A DNA stretch of 14,739 bases from an uncultured Christensenellaceae bacterium (GTDB lineage: Bacteria > Bacillota > Clostridia > Christensenellales > Aristaeellaceae): positions 1 through 14,739 of the forward strand of contig CAJOPV010000023.1 in the NCBI GenBank assembly GCA_905236495.1, given 5' to 3'. This document shows positions 1 through 6,627 of this stretch, piece after piece. Positions within the stretch are counted from its first letter, which is position 1; each line of letters starts with the position of its first letter. Under the pieces are notes generated by a model. That model saw only the letters and a program-made list of their open reading frames with translations, searched no databases and was not told where the DNA came from. The position numbers and the translations under genes were made by a program.

Positions 1-53
1 GAAAGGGCCGCAGCCCTTTCATCAGCAATCCGCAGGGCCGGGTTTGCCGGCCC
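1..53. repeat. Two tandem GC-rich hairpins at the left edge
   Basis: Two perfect inverted repeats follow one another. Positions 1-8 (GAAAGGGC) pair with 13-20 around a 4-base loop. Positions 35-41 (GGGCCGG) pair with 47-53 around a 5-base loop. A third hairpin follows at 54-81 and is listed separately. No coding frame is evident here. Neither of these two hairpins has a T-tract on either side, so they are not typical terminators. They could be part of a 3' untranslated region of a gene beyond the left edge, or of the small gene at 144-392. They could also be a dispersed intergenic element. The pairing is read directly; the role is unknown. Confidence 0.5.
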
Positions 54-88
54 GAGGAACAGCCGGAACGGCTGTTTCCTCTATTTTA
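54..88 (+). terminator. Possible intrinsic terminator, plus strand
   Basis: GAGGAACAGCC at 54-64 pairs with GGCTGTTTCCTC at 70-81, giving an 11-base-pair stem with a single bulged T and a 5-base loop. The plus-strand continuation TATTTTA gives a short, imperfect T-tract. On the minus strand the same stem is preceded by an A-rich stretch but not followed by a T-run. It may therefore terminate a plus-strand gene entering from the left, or form the 3' end of the minus-strand gene at 144-392 as a bare hairpin. The stem is clear; the terminator role is uncertain. Confidence 0.4.
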
Positions 89-143
89 CAAGGAATTGAC
101 GCAGTCGAATGAAATGACAGTTGACCGGCGCTTCATTCGCATT

Positions 144-392
144 TTATTTCCCGGCCCTTTTCAGCACGTGGTTCAGCGCCGCCCGGCTGAGCCGCCGTTC
201 CACTGCCGCTTTCTTTTCCTCCCGGCCCCAGGGCGTTTCCTTTGTCAGCGTCATTTTTTCCATCTGCTCCGCTGCCCGGCGGGCGGAGCGAAGCGCCGCG
301 CCCCCATCCATCCGACGAAACGGCAGCGCGGGCAGCAGCGCCGCTTCCTCCGTTTGAAGCGCCGCTTTTCTTTCATCCTGCCCCGAACGCAT
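144..392 (-). CDS. Small hypothetical protein, 82 aa
   Basis: I do not recognise a family for this small protein. It is strongly charged and rich in Arg, Glu, Lys and Ala, is probably mostly helical, and has no membrane segment or signal peptide. Residues 1-25 are mixed. The C-terminal half (about 35-82) has runs of alternating basic and acidic residues and ends in a basic KRAGK tail. Support for a real gene comes from a strong ribosome binding site: GGGAGG ends 8 bases before the ATG. Codon choice also matches the neighbours, with G or C at most third positions (for example GCG, CTG, CGG, GAG). It lies 62 bases downstream of the terminator at 454-483, so it needs its own promoter, but I see no convincing -35/-10 pair. 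It could be a spurious ORF in GC-rich sequence. Confidence 0.5.
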   Translation of the reverse strand: MRSGQDERKAALQTEEAALLPALPFRRMDGGAALRSARRAAEQMEKMTLTKETPWGREEKKAAVERRLSRAALNHVLKRAGK

Positions 393-453
393 GGTCCTCG
401 CCTCCCTTCCGAATTTGCTTCATCCTATGCCGCTTCCCCCTCCTCCGTGCCGC

Positions 454-483
454 AAAAAAAGCCCTCCCCGAAAAGGAAGGGCC
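454..483 (-). terminator. Intrinsic terminator after the GNAT-like gene
   Basis: Read on the minus strand, GCCCTTCC pairs with GGGAGGGC. This is 8 base pairs including one G-U, around a short loop containing TTTTC, and it is followed by seven T residues (plus-strand A-run 454-460). The stem begins about 25 bases after the stop codon of the gene at 508-1632, which is the expected position for its 3' end. Confidence 0.8.
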
Positions 484-507
484 GGATGAGGGGCCGCAAA
501 AGCCTGC

Positions 508-1632
508 TCAATCCTCGATCAATTTTTTCTCATACTGGCGGTAGGTGCGGTAGCGGTGGGCCGCCATCACCTGGGTGTTGGCGATGGAGGATACGCTGGT
601 TTCATCCACGGTGGAGCCTTCTGCCCATTGGATGCCCAATTGCTTGGCCCCGTTCACCACTTCGTAGATCATGGCGGCGTTGACGGCCTTGCGCTGATAC
701 TCCGGCACCACGAACTGCATGTTGCACCGGGCGCCCCGGATCTTGTTCCGCCCCAGCAGGAACCGCAGCCAGCCGATGGGGAAAATGTGCCCCCGCATCT
801 TTTTCAGCACCTGCCCGTAATCCGGGAAGGCCATCACCAGGCCGATGGGCCGGTTTTCCGCGAAGGCCATGACGGTCATTTCCGGGCGGTAAATGGTCTT
901 TATGTTTTTCACTTCCCGGGCGATATCCTCATAGGTGGGCACGATCATTTCCCACTCCGGCGGGAACGCCTCCCGGATCACCCGCACCGCGTCCTTCACC
1001 ACCTGATCCTGGTTATCCTTGCGGATGGTGATATGCTCCACCCGGAAGCCGAACCGCTGCTTCACCCGGGGCACGATCTCCTCCAGCCCCCGGCCTTCGA
1101 TCTCGTCCATGCGGACGAAGTAGGCGTAATGATCCCGATGCTTTCGGAAGCCGCACTTCTCAAAATACTCGGCGTAGTAGGGCGGGTTATAGGCGTTGAG
1201 CAGCACCGGCGCGCCGTCGAAGCCCTCTGCCAGCAGCCCCTTGGTGAACAGCTCGATGCCCCCGGCGGAGGGGCCCATCACCGTTTCCATGCCCTCTTCC
1301 CGGAGGTAGGCGCAGGCGGCGTCCAGGGCGGACCGGGCGTAATCCATTTTCTGGGCGGATTCAAACAGGCCGATATAGCCCTGTTTGATCCCCAGGCGCT
1401 CGTTGAGGCGCTGGTCGATGCCCGCCATCACCCGGGCTACCGGGGTCTCCCCGTCATAGACCAGGAAAAAGCGCCGGGGGCCCGCCTTTTTGTTGCACAG
1501 GGTTTTCAGCTGCCTGCCGATGAGGGGGGGCACCCAGTTGGGGTCGTTCTTATACAGCGCGAAGGGCAGCTTCACAAAGGGCCGCATGGCCTGTTTGTTC
1601 TGTTCCAAAATTTCAACGCGGATCAATCGCAT
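508..1632 (-). CDS. GNAT-like acyltransferase family protein, 374 aa
   Basis: This is a cytoplasmic protein that looks like an uncharacterised two-lobed GNAT-superfamily acyltransferase. The N-terminal lobe (about 1-175) begins with the pattern PFALYKNDPNWVPPL at 23-37, which I associate with this uncharacterised family. It also has a VYDGETPVAR strand near 58-67. The C-terminal lobe (about 195-374) has a second acetyltransferase-like core: ENRPIGLVMAFPDY at 259-272, then VVPEYQRKAVNAAMIYE at 308-324, which resembles the acetyl-CoA-binding V-x-P-x-x-Q motif without the usual glycine. There is no signal peptide or membrane segment. The ATG at 1632 is supported by an AAGGTGG site just upstream. 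The gene stands alone between a consensus promoter (1670-1698) and a terminator (454-483), so it is monocistronic and probably well expressed. Substrate and pathway are unknown. The superfamily assignment comes from motif recognition, not from a search. Confidence 0.75.
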   Translation of the reverse strand: MRLIRVEILEQNKQAMRPFVKLPFALYKNDPNWVPPLIGRQLKTLCNKKAGPRRFFLVYDGETPVARVMAGIDQRLNERLGIKQGYIGLFESAQKMDYARSALDAACAYLREEGMETVMGPSAGGIELFTKGLLAEGFDGAPVLLNAYNPPYYAEYFEKCGFRKHRDHYAYFVRMDEIEGRGLEEIVPRVKQRFGFRVEHITIRKDNQDQVVKDAVRVIREAFPPEWEMIVPTYEDIAREVKNIKTIYRPEMTVMAFAENRPIGLVMAFPDYGQVLKKMRGHIFPIGWLRFLLGRNKIRGARCNMQFVVPEYQRKAVNAAMIYEVVNGAKQLGIQWAEGSTVDETSVSSIANTQVMAAHRYRTYRQYEKKLIED

Positions 1633-1669
1633 CCACCTTCTTCCACGGGGATTTCAGGTTCTTTCGTTG

Positions 1670-1698
1670 ATTATAGCATGATCCCCCGCGTTTGTCAA
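1670..1698 (-). promoter_or_regulatory. Consensus sigma-A promoter for the GNAT-like gene
   Basis: On the minus strand TTGACA (1693-1698) is separated by exactly 17 bases from TATAAT (1670-1675). TGC immediately precedes the -10, making it an extended -10. All twelve core bases match the housekeeping consensus. Transcription should start near 1663, giving a leader of about 30 bases before the ATG at 1632. The first bases of the -35 overlap the T-tract of the engB terminator. Confidence 0.92.
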
Positions 1699-1726
1699 AA
1701 AAAGGGACGCCCTATTCCGGCGTCCC
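1697..1726 (-). terminator. Intrinsic terminator of engB, overlapping its stop codon
   Basis: On the minus strand GGGACGCC (1719-1726) pairs perfectly with GGCGTCCC (1704-1711) and is followed by seven T residues (1697-1703). The engB stop codon TAG occupies 1712-1714, inside the 7-base loop, so the 5' arm is the coding sequence for the last residues (G-T-P-E). This ends the lon–engB transcript and isolates it from the next promoter. Confidence 0.92.
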
Positions 1727-2329
1727 CGCTGTGTTTTCTGTGTTTTCCTGTTCGGCAAGGGCCTTTTCCAGCGCTTCCAGCAGCTGAATTCGCCCGTCCC
1801 CCGTTTCGGAGGAAAAGCAGATCACCTGCCAGGGCTGCACCTGCATCTGCCGGCAGATGGGGGCCAGCTGCTTCATCCGGGCCCCCCGGGAAATTTTATC
1901 CGCCTTGGTCGCCACCACCAGGAAGGGTTGATTCGTCTGCCGAAGGAAGGCGTTCATCTGGATATCGTCCGCTGTGGGCTCGTGGCGGATATCCACCAGA
2001 TGCAGCGTCAGCTTCAGTTTTTCCGTTTTTCGGAAGTACCCTTCCATCATTTCGCCCCAGCGCAGCTTTTCCCGCTTATCCACCTTGGCGAAGCCGTACC
2101 CCGGCAAATCCACCAGATGAAAACTGCCGTTTAATAGGAACAGATTGATGAGACGGGTCTTGCCCGGGGTGGCGCTGGTTTTCGCCAGGGCCTTCCGGCG
2201 GCACAGACAATTGATGAGGCTGGATTTGCCCACGTTGCTCTTCCCCGCCACCGCGATCTGGGGCAGGGCCTGGGCCGGAGGGGCATAAGCGCTCATGCTG
2301 GTAACGAATTCGGCGGATTTGATTTCCAT
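1712..2329 (-). CDS. engB: Ribosome-biogenesis GTP-binding protein EngB/YsxC
   Basis: EngB (YsxC/YihA) is a TRAFAC-class GTPase that helps late assembly of the 50S ribosomal subunit in the cytoplasm. At 205 aa it has the normal family length. All G motifs are present: the P-loop GKSNVGKS at 29-36, the switch threonine region TPGKT at 54-58, DLPGYG at 74-79, TKAD at 141-144 and SSETG at 173-177. The last dozen residues (ENTENTAGTPE) form a polar tail. The start is ATG at 2329, preceded by a modest AGGA site about 5 bases upstream. It lies 111 bases downstream of lon in the same direction, with no clear promoter between, so it is probably co-transcribed with lon as in B. subtilis lonA–ysxC. The final codons double as the 5' arm of the terminator. 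Confidence 0.96.
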   Translation of the reverse strand: MEIKSAEFVTSMSAYAPPAQALPQIAVAGKSNVGKSSLINCLCRRKALAKTSATPGKTRLINLFLLNGSFHLVDLPGYGFAKVDKREKLRWGEMMEGYFRKTEKLKLTLHLVDIRHEPTADDIQMNAFLRQTNQPFLVVATKADKISRGARMKQLAPICRQMQVQPWQVICFSSETGDGRIQLLEALEKALAEQENTENTAGTPE

Positions 2330-2398
2330 AGTTTCCTGCTTTCTTGCGTACGGTGTAAAGCGCAGAGAAAAGAGAAAAGGGGAAGCGGTCTTAAACCC

Positions 2399-2429
2399 GA
2401 AGGGCGAGGCTGCGATGCCTCCCGCCTTC
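2399..2429 (-). other. Imperfect hairpin between lon and engB
   Basis: On the minus strand GAAGG and AGGC segments (2417-2429) pair with GCCT and CCTTC (2399-2410). This gives an interrupted stem of about 9 pairs starting some 12 bases after the lon stop codon. Only a short GGGTTTAAG follows, with no real T-tract. It could weakly attenuate transcription into engB or protect the 3' end of lon mRNA. The pairing is visible; the function is a guess. Confidence 0.3.
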
Positions 2430-2440
2430 TCCTTCCTCTC

Positions 2441-4774
2441 TCAGATCAGCGCCACTTTCAGTACATCTTCGATATTCTCCGCCGTCACGATCCTGAACTG
2501 GCTGAGCACGTGGGCGGGCACGTCCTCCAGGTCCTTTTTGTTTTCCAGGGGCAGGATGATGGTCTTGATCCCCGCCCGGTAAGCCGCCAGCAGCTTTTCC
2601 TTCACCCCGCCGATGGGCAGCACCCGGCCCCGAAGGGTGATTTCGCCGGTCATCGCCACGTCCTGGCGCACCTTCCGGCCCGTCAGGGCGGATACCAGGG
2701 CCGTGGTCATGGTGACCCCGGCGGAGGGCCCGTCCTTGGGCACCGCGCCTTCCGGCACGTGGATGTGGATATCCAGTTCCTTGTGGAAATCTTTATCCAG
2801 CCCGAATTCGTCGCTGTGGGCCCGCACCCAGGAGAGGGCGGCCCGGGCGCTTTCCTTCATCACATCGCCCAATTGGCCCGTCAGCTGCACCTGGCCCGAG
2901 CCCTGCATGGTGGCGCATTCCACCGCCAGGGTTTCGCCGCCTACGGTGGTATAGGCCAGGCCGTTCACCACGCCCACCCGGGGCTCCTTTTCCGGCGCTT
3001 CCCGGATAAAGCGGGGCGCGCCCAGGTATTTTTCCACCACCTGAGGGGTGACGGTCACGGTTTGCTTGTCCTCATCCAGCATCTCCACCGCCGCCTTGCG
3101 CACGATCCGGGCGATGGTGCGGTCCAGCGTGCGGACCCCCGCCTCCCGGGTGTAGTTTTCGATCACCTTTCGCATGGCGGCGTCGGACAGCTTCACCGAT
3201 TTTGCTATCAGCCCGTGCTCCTTCACTTCCTTTGGCAGCAAATGCCGCTTGGCGATCTGCAGCTTTTCTTCCTCGGTATAGCTGGGCACCTCGATGATCT
3301 CCATGCGGTCCAGCAGCGGCCCGGGGATGGTATCCATGGCGTTGGCGGTGGTGATGAACATCACCTTGGAAAGGTCGAAGGGCAGCTCCATGTAATGATC
3401 CCGGAAGGCGTCGTTCTGCTCCCCGTCCAATACCTCCAGCATGGCGGAGGCGGGATCGCCCCGGAAATCGTGGCTCATCTTATCGATCTCATCAAACAGG
3501 AACACCGGGTTCATGGTGCCCGCCTGCTTCATGCCCGCAATGATGCGGCCCGGGATGGCCCCCACGTAGGTGCGCCGGTGGCCTCGGATCTCCGCTTCGT
3601 CCCGCACGCCGCCCAGGCTCATCTGCACGAACGTACGGCCCACGGCCTTGGCGATGCCCCGGACGATGCTGGTCTTGCCCACCCCCGGCGGGCCTACGAA
3701 GCACAGGATAGGCCCCTTCAGGGCCCCGTCCTGGGTGTTCATTTCCTTCATCCTTCGCACCGCCAGGTATTCGATCACCCGTTCCTTCACCTTTTCCAGG
3801 CCGTAGTGATCCTCGTCCAGGATGCGGCGGGCCCGGCGAAGGTCCAGGTTATCCGGGGTATATTTTCCCCAGGGCAGATCCAGGATCCATTCCACCCAGG
3901 TGCGGCTGACGCCGATCTCCGGGGTGCCGGGAGCCATACGGGACAGCCGGTCCAGCTCCTTTTCCGCCTTTTCCCGGGCCTCGTCGTTGAGGGGCGTTTC
4001 GGAAAGGCGGCGGCGCAGGTCCTCCACGTCCGTGGCGTCCTTATCCCCCAGCTCCTCCTGAATGGCCTTGATCTGCTCCCGAAGGTAATAATCCTTCTGG
4101 TTTTTATCGATCTGTTTTTTCAGGCGGCTCTGCACCTGCTTTTCAATGTCTGCCAGCTGGGTTTCCCGGATCAATATTTCGCACAGGGCCTCCAGCCGGG
4201 CTTCCACGTCGATCTCCTCCAGGATGGCCTGCCGATCCTCCACCCGGGTCAGCACGTTGGCGGCAATGATATCCGCCAGCTGATCGGGCCGATCCACCTC
4301 GGAAACGGAGTGCTGGGTCTCTCCCGACACGCGAAGAGAGGCCCGGGCATACTCGTCAAACAGCTCCTGGGTGGTGCGCACCAGGGCCTCGATCTCCGGG
4401 GTTTCCCGGGCATCCTGAGGCGGCACCTCCACCTGAGACAGCCAGTAAGGCTCCTCCTGGGTCACGGCGCGCAAAACGGCCCGGGCCTGGCCCTCCACCA
4501 GCACCCTTATGGTATCCCCCGGCAGGTTCAGAACCTGCTTGATCAGGGCCACCGTGCCCACCCGGCACAGGTCCTCCATTCCCGGGTCTTCCGTTTCCCC
4601 GTCCCGCTGGGCCACCAGAAACACCCGCTGATCCTCCATCATGGCCTGCTCCAGGGCGGCGACGCTTTTTTGCCTGCCCACGTCAAAATGCAGCACCATA
4701 TGGGGAAACACCATCAGGCCCCTGAGGGGGATCAGGGGCAGACGCATGATTTGCTTTGCTTTCTTTCTTGGCAT
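2441..4774 (-). CDS. lon: ATP-dependent protease Lon (LonA type), 777 aa
   Basis: Lon is a cytoplasmic, ATP-driven hexameric serine protease that degrades misfolded and short-lived regulatory proteins. The domain order is complete. The substrate-binding LON N-domain is at about 10-200 (starts LPLIPLRGLMVFPHM), and the coiled-coil region at about 205-290. The AAA+ module has Walker A GPPGVGKT at 361-368 and Walker B LFDEID at 426-431. The protease domain (about 595-777) has catalytic Ser684 in DGPSAG and Lys727 in GGVKEK, 43 residues apart as in E. coli Lon. I chose ATG 4774 because AGGTGAT lies immediately upstream and the protein then begins at the conserved N-domain. An in-frame ATG at 4795 has no good ribosome binding site. 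The reading frame stays open upstream only because it runs antisense-like through lonB. Neighbours lonB and engB match the B. subtilis order. Confidence 0.97.
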   Translation of the reverse strand: MPRKKAKQIMRLPLIPLRGLMVFPHMVLHFDVGRQKSVAALEQAMMEDQRVFLVAQRDGETEDPGMEDLCRVGTVALIKQVLNLPGDTIRVLVEGQARAVLRAVTQEEPYWLSQVEVPPQDARETPEIEALVRTTQELFDEYARASLRVSGETQHSVSEVDRPDQLADIIAANVLTRVEDRQAILEEIDVEARLEALCEILIRETQLADIEKQVQSRLKKQIDKNQKDYYLREQIKAIQEELGDKDATDVEDLRRRLSETPLNDEAREKAEKELDRLSRMAPGTPEIGVSRTWVEWILDLPWGKYTPDNLDLRRARRILDEDHYGLEKVKERVIEYLAVRRMKEMNTQDGALKGPILCFVGPPGVGKTSIVRGIAKAVGRTFVQMSLGGVRDEAEIRGHRRTYVGAIPGRIIAGMKQAGTMNPVFLFDEIDKMSHDFRGDPASAMLEVLDGEQNDAFRDHYMELPFDLSKVMFITTANAMDTIPGPLLDRMEIIEVPSYTEEEKLQIAKRHLLPKEVKEHGLIAKSVKLSDAAMRKVIENYTREAGVRTLDRTIARIVRKAAVEMLDEDKQTVTVTPQVVEKYLGAPRFIREAPEKEPRVGVVNGLAYTTVGGETLAVECATMQGSGQVQLTGQLGDVMKESARAALSWVRAHSDEFGLDKDFHKELDIHIHVPEGAVPKDGPSAGVTMTTALVSALTGRKVRQDVAMTGEITLRGRVLPIGGVKEKLLAAYRAGIKTIILPLENKKDLEDVPAHVLSQFRIVTAENIEDVLKVALI

Positions 4775-4812
4775 CGTATCACCTGAAATCGCCATCGTTT
4801 CTGCCTGCCGGG

Positions 4813-4847
4813 CCGATCCCCGGCGAAACATCATTATATCGGATCGG
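4813..4847. repeat. Inverted repeat CCGATCC/GGATCGG around the lon start of transcription
   Basis: A perfect 7-base inverted repeat (CCGATCC at 4813-4819, GGATCGG at 4841-4847) has its arms 28 bases apart centre to centre. The arms bracket the -10 box (4833-4838) and the predicted transcription start (about 4826). One arm lies in the promoter spacer, so the pair would not fold in the lon mRNA. A DNA operator is the more natural reading. The repeat is seen; a regulator is inferred. It does not match the CIRCE (HrcA) or CtsR heat-shock operators as I know them. Confidence 0.4.
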
Positions 4848-4861
4848 GACGCAAATTGCAA
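4833..4861 (-). promoter_or_regulatory. Sigma-A promoter of lon
   Basis: On the minus strand TTGCAA (4856-4861) and TATAAT (4833-4838) are separated by 17 bases. The -10 is perfect and the -35 matches TTGACA at four of six positions. The -35 begins two bases after the lonB stop codon (4864-4866). The lon–engB pair therefore has its own promoter just past lonB. The start is near 4826, about 52 bases before the lon ATG. Confidence 0.85.
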
Positions 4862-4863
4862 CC

Positions 4864-6537
4864 TTAACCCGGCGCCTGCGCCCCTGCCGCCGCCAGGGGC
4901 AGCCGGGCGGGGGCGGAAGCCGGGACGGGCTGATCGGCAGCGGCGGCAGGCAGCAGCATCTGCTCCAGCGCTTCCTCCGCCCGTTCTATCAGGATCACCC
5001 GGATGCCTTCCTCCCGGAAGCGTTCCATGCCGTTCTCCTTGGGAACGAGCACCCGGGTCAATCCGCCCCGCTTCGCCGCCCGGATCTTTTCGGGCACGCC
5101 GCCCACGGGCTTGACGGCGCCCTGCACGCTGATTTCCCCGGTGCAGGCCGCTTGCCCATCCACAGGCCTGCCCGTCAGGGCGCTCACCGCCGCCACGGTC
5201 ATGGCGATCCCGGCGGAAGGCCCGTCCACGGGCATGCCCCCGGGAAAATTGATGTGCACGTCCGTATGCCCGTCCAGATACCCCATCCGGCGCAGCACCG
5301 TTTCCACGTTTTCCGCCGAAGCCCGGGCGGTGGAGGCGCGGACCAGGGTATGGCTGCCGCCGCCGATCTCCTCTTTTTCCACGATGCCCGTCACCGTCAC
5401 ACGGCCCTTCCCGGGCTGGGCCGCGGCCTCGATCTCCATGACGGCCCCCTGGTGGCTGCCGTGCACCGCCAGGCCGTGCACCGCCCCCACCCGGCTGTCC
5501 AGGGCGCATTTTCCATCCGGCCTGCGGGCATAGTGGCCCGAGGTCACCACCCATTCCATATCCTGCCGGGCAATGGCCTTTCTCCCCTCCAGCTGGGCCG
5601 CGCCGGAAGCCATCTGCACCATGTTCACCGCGTCCCGCCCGCAGGAAGCGTACTGGCCCGTCAGCTCCGCCGTTTCCGAATCCATGGGAAAGCCCGCCCG
5701 CTTCGCCGCCTCATAGGCGATGCGGCTGATCTCCTCCGGCTCCAGGGCGCGGAAGAACACCTCCATGCACCGGGAGCGCAGGGCGGGGGATATTTCCTCC
5801 GGGCTGCGGGTGGTGGCCCCCACCAGGCGGAAATCCGCCGGCAGCCCGTTTTTGAATACCTCGTGAACGTATCGGGGGGTGGCGGTGTCCTCCGGGTGAT
5901 AGTAGGCGGATTCAAAGCGCACCTTCCGATCCTCCAGCACCTTCAAAAGCTTATTCATCTGAATGGGGTGCAGCTCCCCGATCTCATCCAGGAACAAAAC
6001 GCCCCCGTGGGCCCTCGTCACCGCCCCCGGCTTGGGCTGGGGCACCCCCTGCACCCCCAGCGGCCCCGCCCCCTGGTAAATGGGATCGTGCACCGAGCCG
6101 ATGAGGGGATCGGCGATGGACCTTTCGTCAAACCGAACGCAGGTAGCGTCCATTTCAATAAATGGCGCATCCTGGCGGAAGGGCGTGCCCGGGCTGTCCT
6201 TCGCCGCCTCCAGGGTCAATCGGGCCGCGCAGGTCTTTCCCACGCCCGGCGGCCCGTAAATCAATACGTGCTGGGGATTCTTCCCAAACAAAATGGCCTG
6301 CAGGGCCCGGATGCCCTCCTCCTGGCCCACGATATCCCGAAACGTCCTTGGCCGCACATGCTCCGCCAAGGGTTCCGTCAGGGAAACGGCCCGCATCCTG
6401 CGCAGCTTTTCCATTTCCACGGCGTTCTCCCGCCGGGACGGGGCGGGGCTTTGCCGCTGGGCGCGCAATTGCCTGAAAAAATACACGCCCATGATCACCG
6501 TCACCGTGAGCTGCACCGCGAGCAATATCCAGCTCAA
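4864..6537 (-). CDS. lonB: Membrane-associated ATP-dependent protease LonB, 557 aa
   Basis: LonB is the Bacillus-type Lon paralogue that replaces the large N-domain with one N-terminal membrane anchor. The visible order is a membrane segment at about 3-21, then a linker with the conserved EPL...VRPRTFRDIVGQEEGI pattern (about 55-76). Walker A GPPGVGKT follows at 95-102 and Walker B VLFLDEI at 180-186, with the family stretch FDERSIADPLIGSVHDPIYQ near 137-155. The protease domain has Ser441 in DGPSAG and Lys484 in GGVPEK, spaced 43 residues apart. The Ala/Pro-rich tail (about 530-557) is poorly conserved. An upstream ATG at 6570 (11 more residues) is possible, but it lies in a terminator hairpin and has no ribosome binding site. 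TTG 6537 gives M-S-W at the N-terminus, as I recall for B. subtilis LonB, and has AAAGGGGGG six bases upstream. Unlike in B. subtilis, clpX is not adjacent. Confidence 0.95.
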   Translation of the reverse strand: MSWILLAVQLTVTVIMGVYFFRQLRAQRQSPAPSRRENAVEMEKLRRMRAVSLTEPLAEHVRPRTFRDIVGQEEGIRALQAILFGKNPQHVLIYGPPGVGKTCAARLTLEAAKDSPGTPFRQDAPFIEMDATCVRFDERSIADPLIGSVHDPIYQGAGPLGVQGVPQPKPGAVTRAHGGVLFLDEIGELHPIQMNKLLKVLEDRKVRFESAYYHPEDTATPRYVHEVFKNGLPADFRLVGATTRSPEEISPALRSRCMEVFFRALEPEEISRIAYEAAKRAGFPMDSETAELTGQYASCGRDAVNMVQMASGAAQLEGRKAIARQDMEWVVTSGHYARRPDGKCALDSRVGAVHGLAVHGSHQGAVMEIEAAAQPGKGRVTVTGIVEKEEIGGGSHTLVRASTARASAENVETVLRRMGYLDGHTDVHINFPGGMPVDGPSAGIAMTVAAVSALTGRPVDGQAACTGEISVQGAVKPVGGVPEKIRAAKRGGLTRVLVPKENGMERFREEGIRVILIERAEEALEQMLLPAAAADQPVPASAPARLPLAAAGAQAPG

Positions 6538-6584
6538 AAAAATCCCCCCTTTGCCAAACAGCATTAGCATGGCAAAGGAGGGGG
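6536..6584 (-). terminator. Strong intrinsic terminator of the sensory operon
   Basis: On the minus strand the 5' arm at 6570-6584 (CCCCCTCCTTTGCCA) pairs with the 3' arm at 6544-6556 (TGGCAAAGGGGGG). The stem is about 13 base pairs with a small bulge, around a 13-base loop. ATTTTTTT (6536-6543) follows. It lies 44 bases after the stop codon of the BMP-type gene, so it closes that operon. Its 3' arm and T-tract also hold the lonB ribosome binding site and run into its TTG start. Confidence 0.85.
6544..6552 (-). promoter_or_regulatory. lonB ribosome binding site within the terminator arm
   Basis: AAAGGGGGG on the minus strand is followed by six bases (ATTTTT) and then TTG at 6535-6537. Purine content and spacing fit a ribosome binding site, and it decides the lonB start. 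When the hairpin at 6544-6584 forms, this site is fully base-paired. A transcript that reads through would thus carry a hidden ribosome binding site, while one starting inside the hairpin would not. Confidence 0.65.
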
Positions 6585-6627
6585 ATCGGCATGCGCGATC
6601 CGATTGGAAATCCTTTCCGCGTCCCGG

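Noticed and set aside
4880..4900. Hairpin near the 3' end of lonB (GCCCCTG/CAGGGGC)
   Set aside because: It is a perfect 7-base-pair stem with a 7-base loop, but it is inside the coding region, has no T-tract, and the Ala/Pro-rich GC codons make such pairings likely by chance.
4775..5554. A 5' extension of the lon frame by 260 codons into lonB
   Set aside because: The extension overlaps the conserved protease domain of lonB in another frame and crosses the lon promoter. Lon begins normally at 4774.
2510..6567. Long plus-strand open frames antisense to lon (2510-4786) and lonB (4756-6567)
   Set aside because: Both are shadows of well-identified Lon-family genes, show no family motifs, and have the same His/Gly/Pro-rich composition as the other antisense frames.
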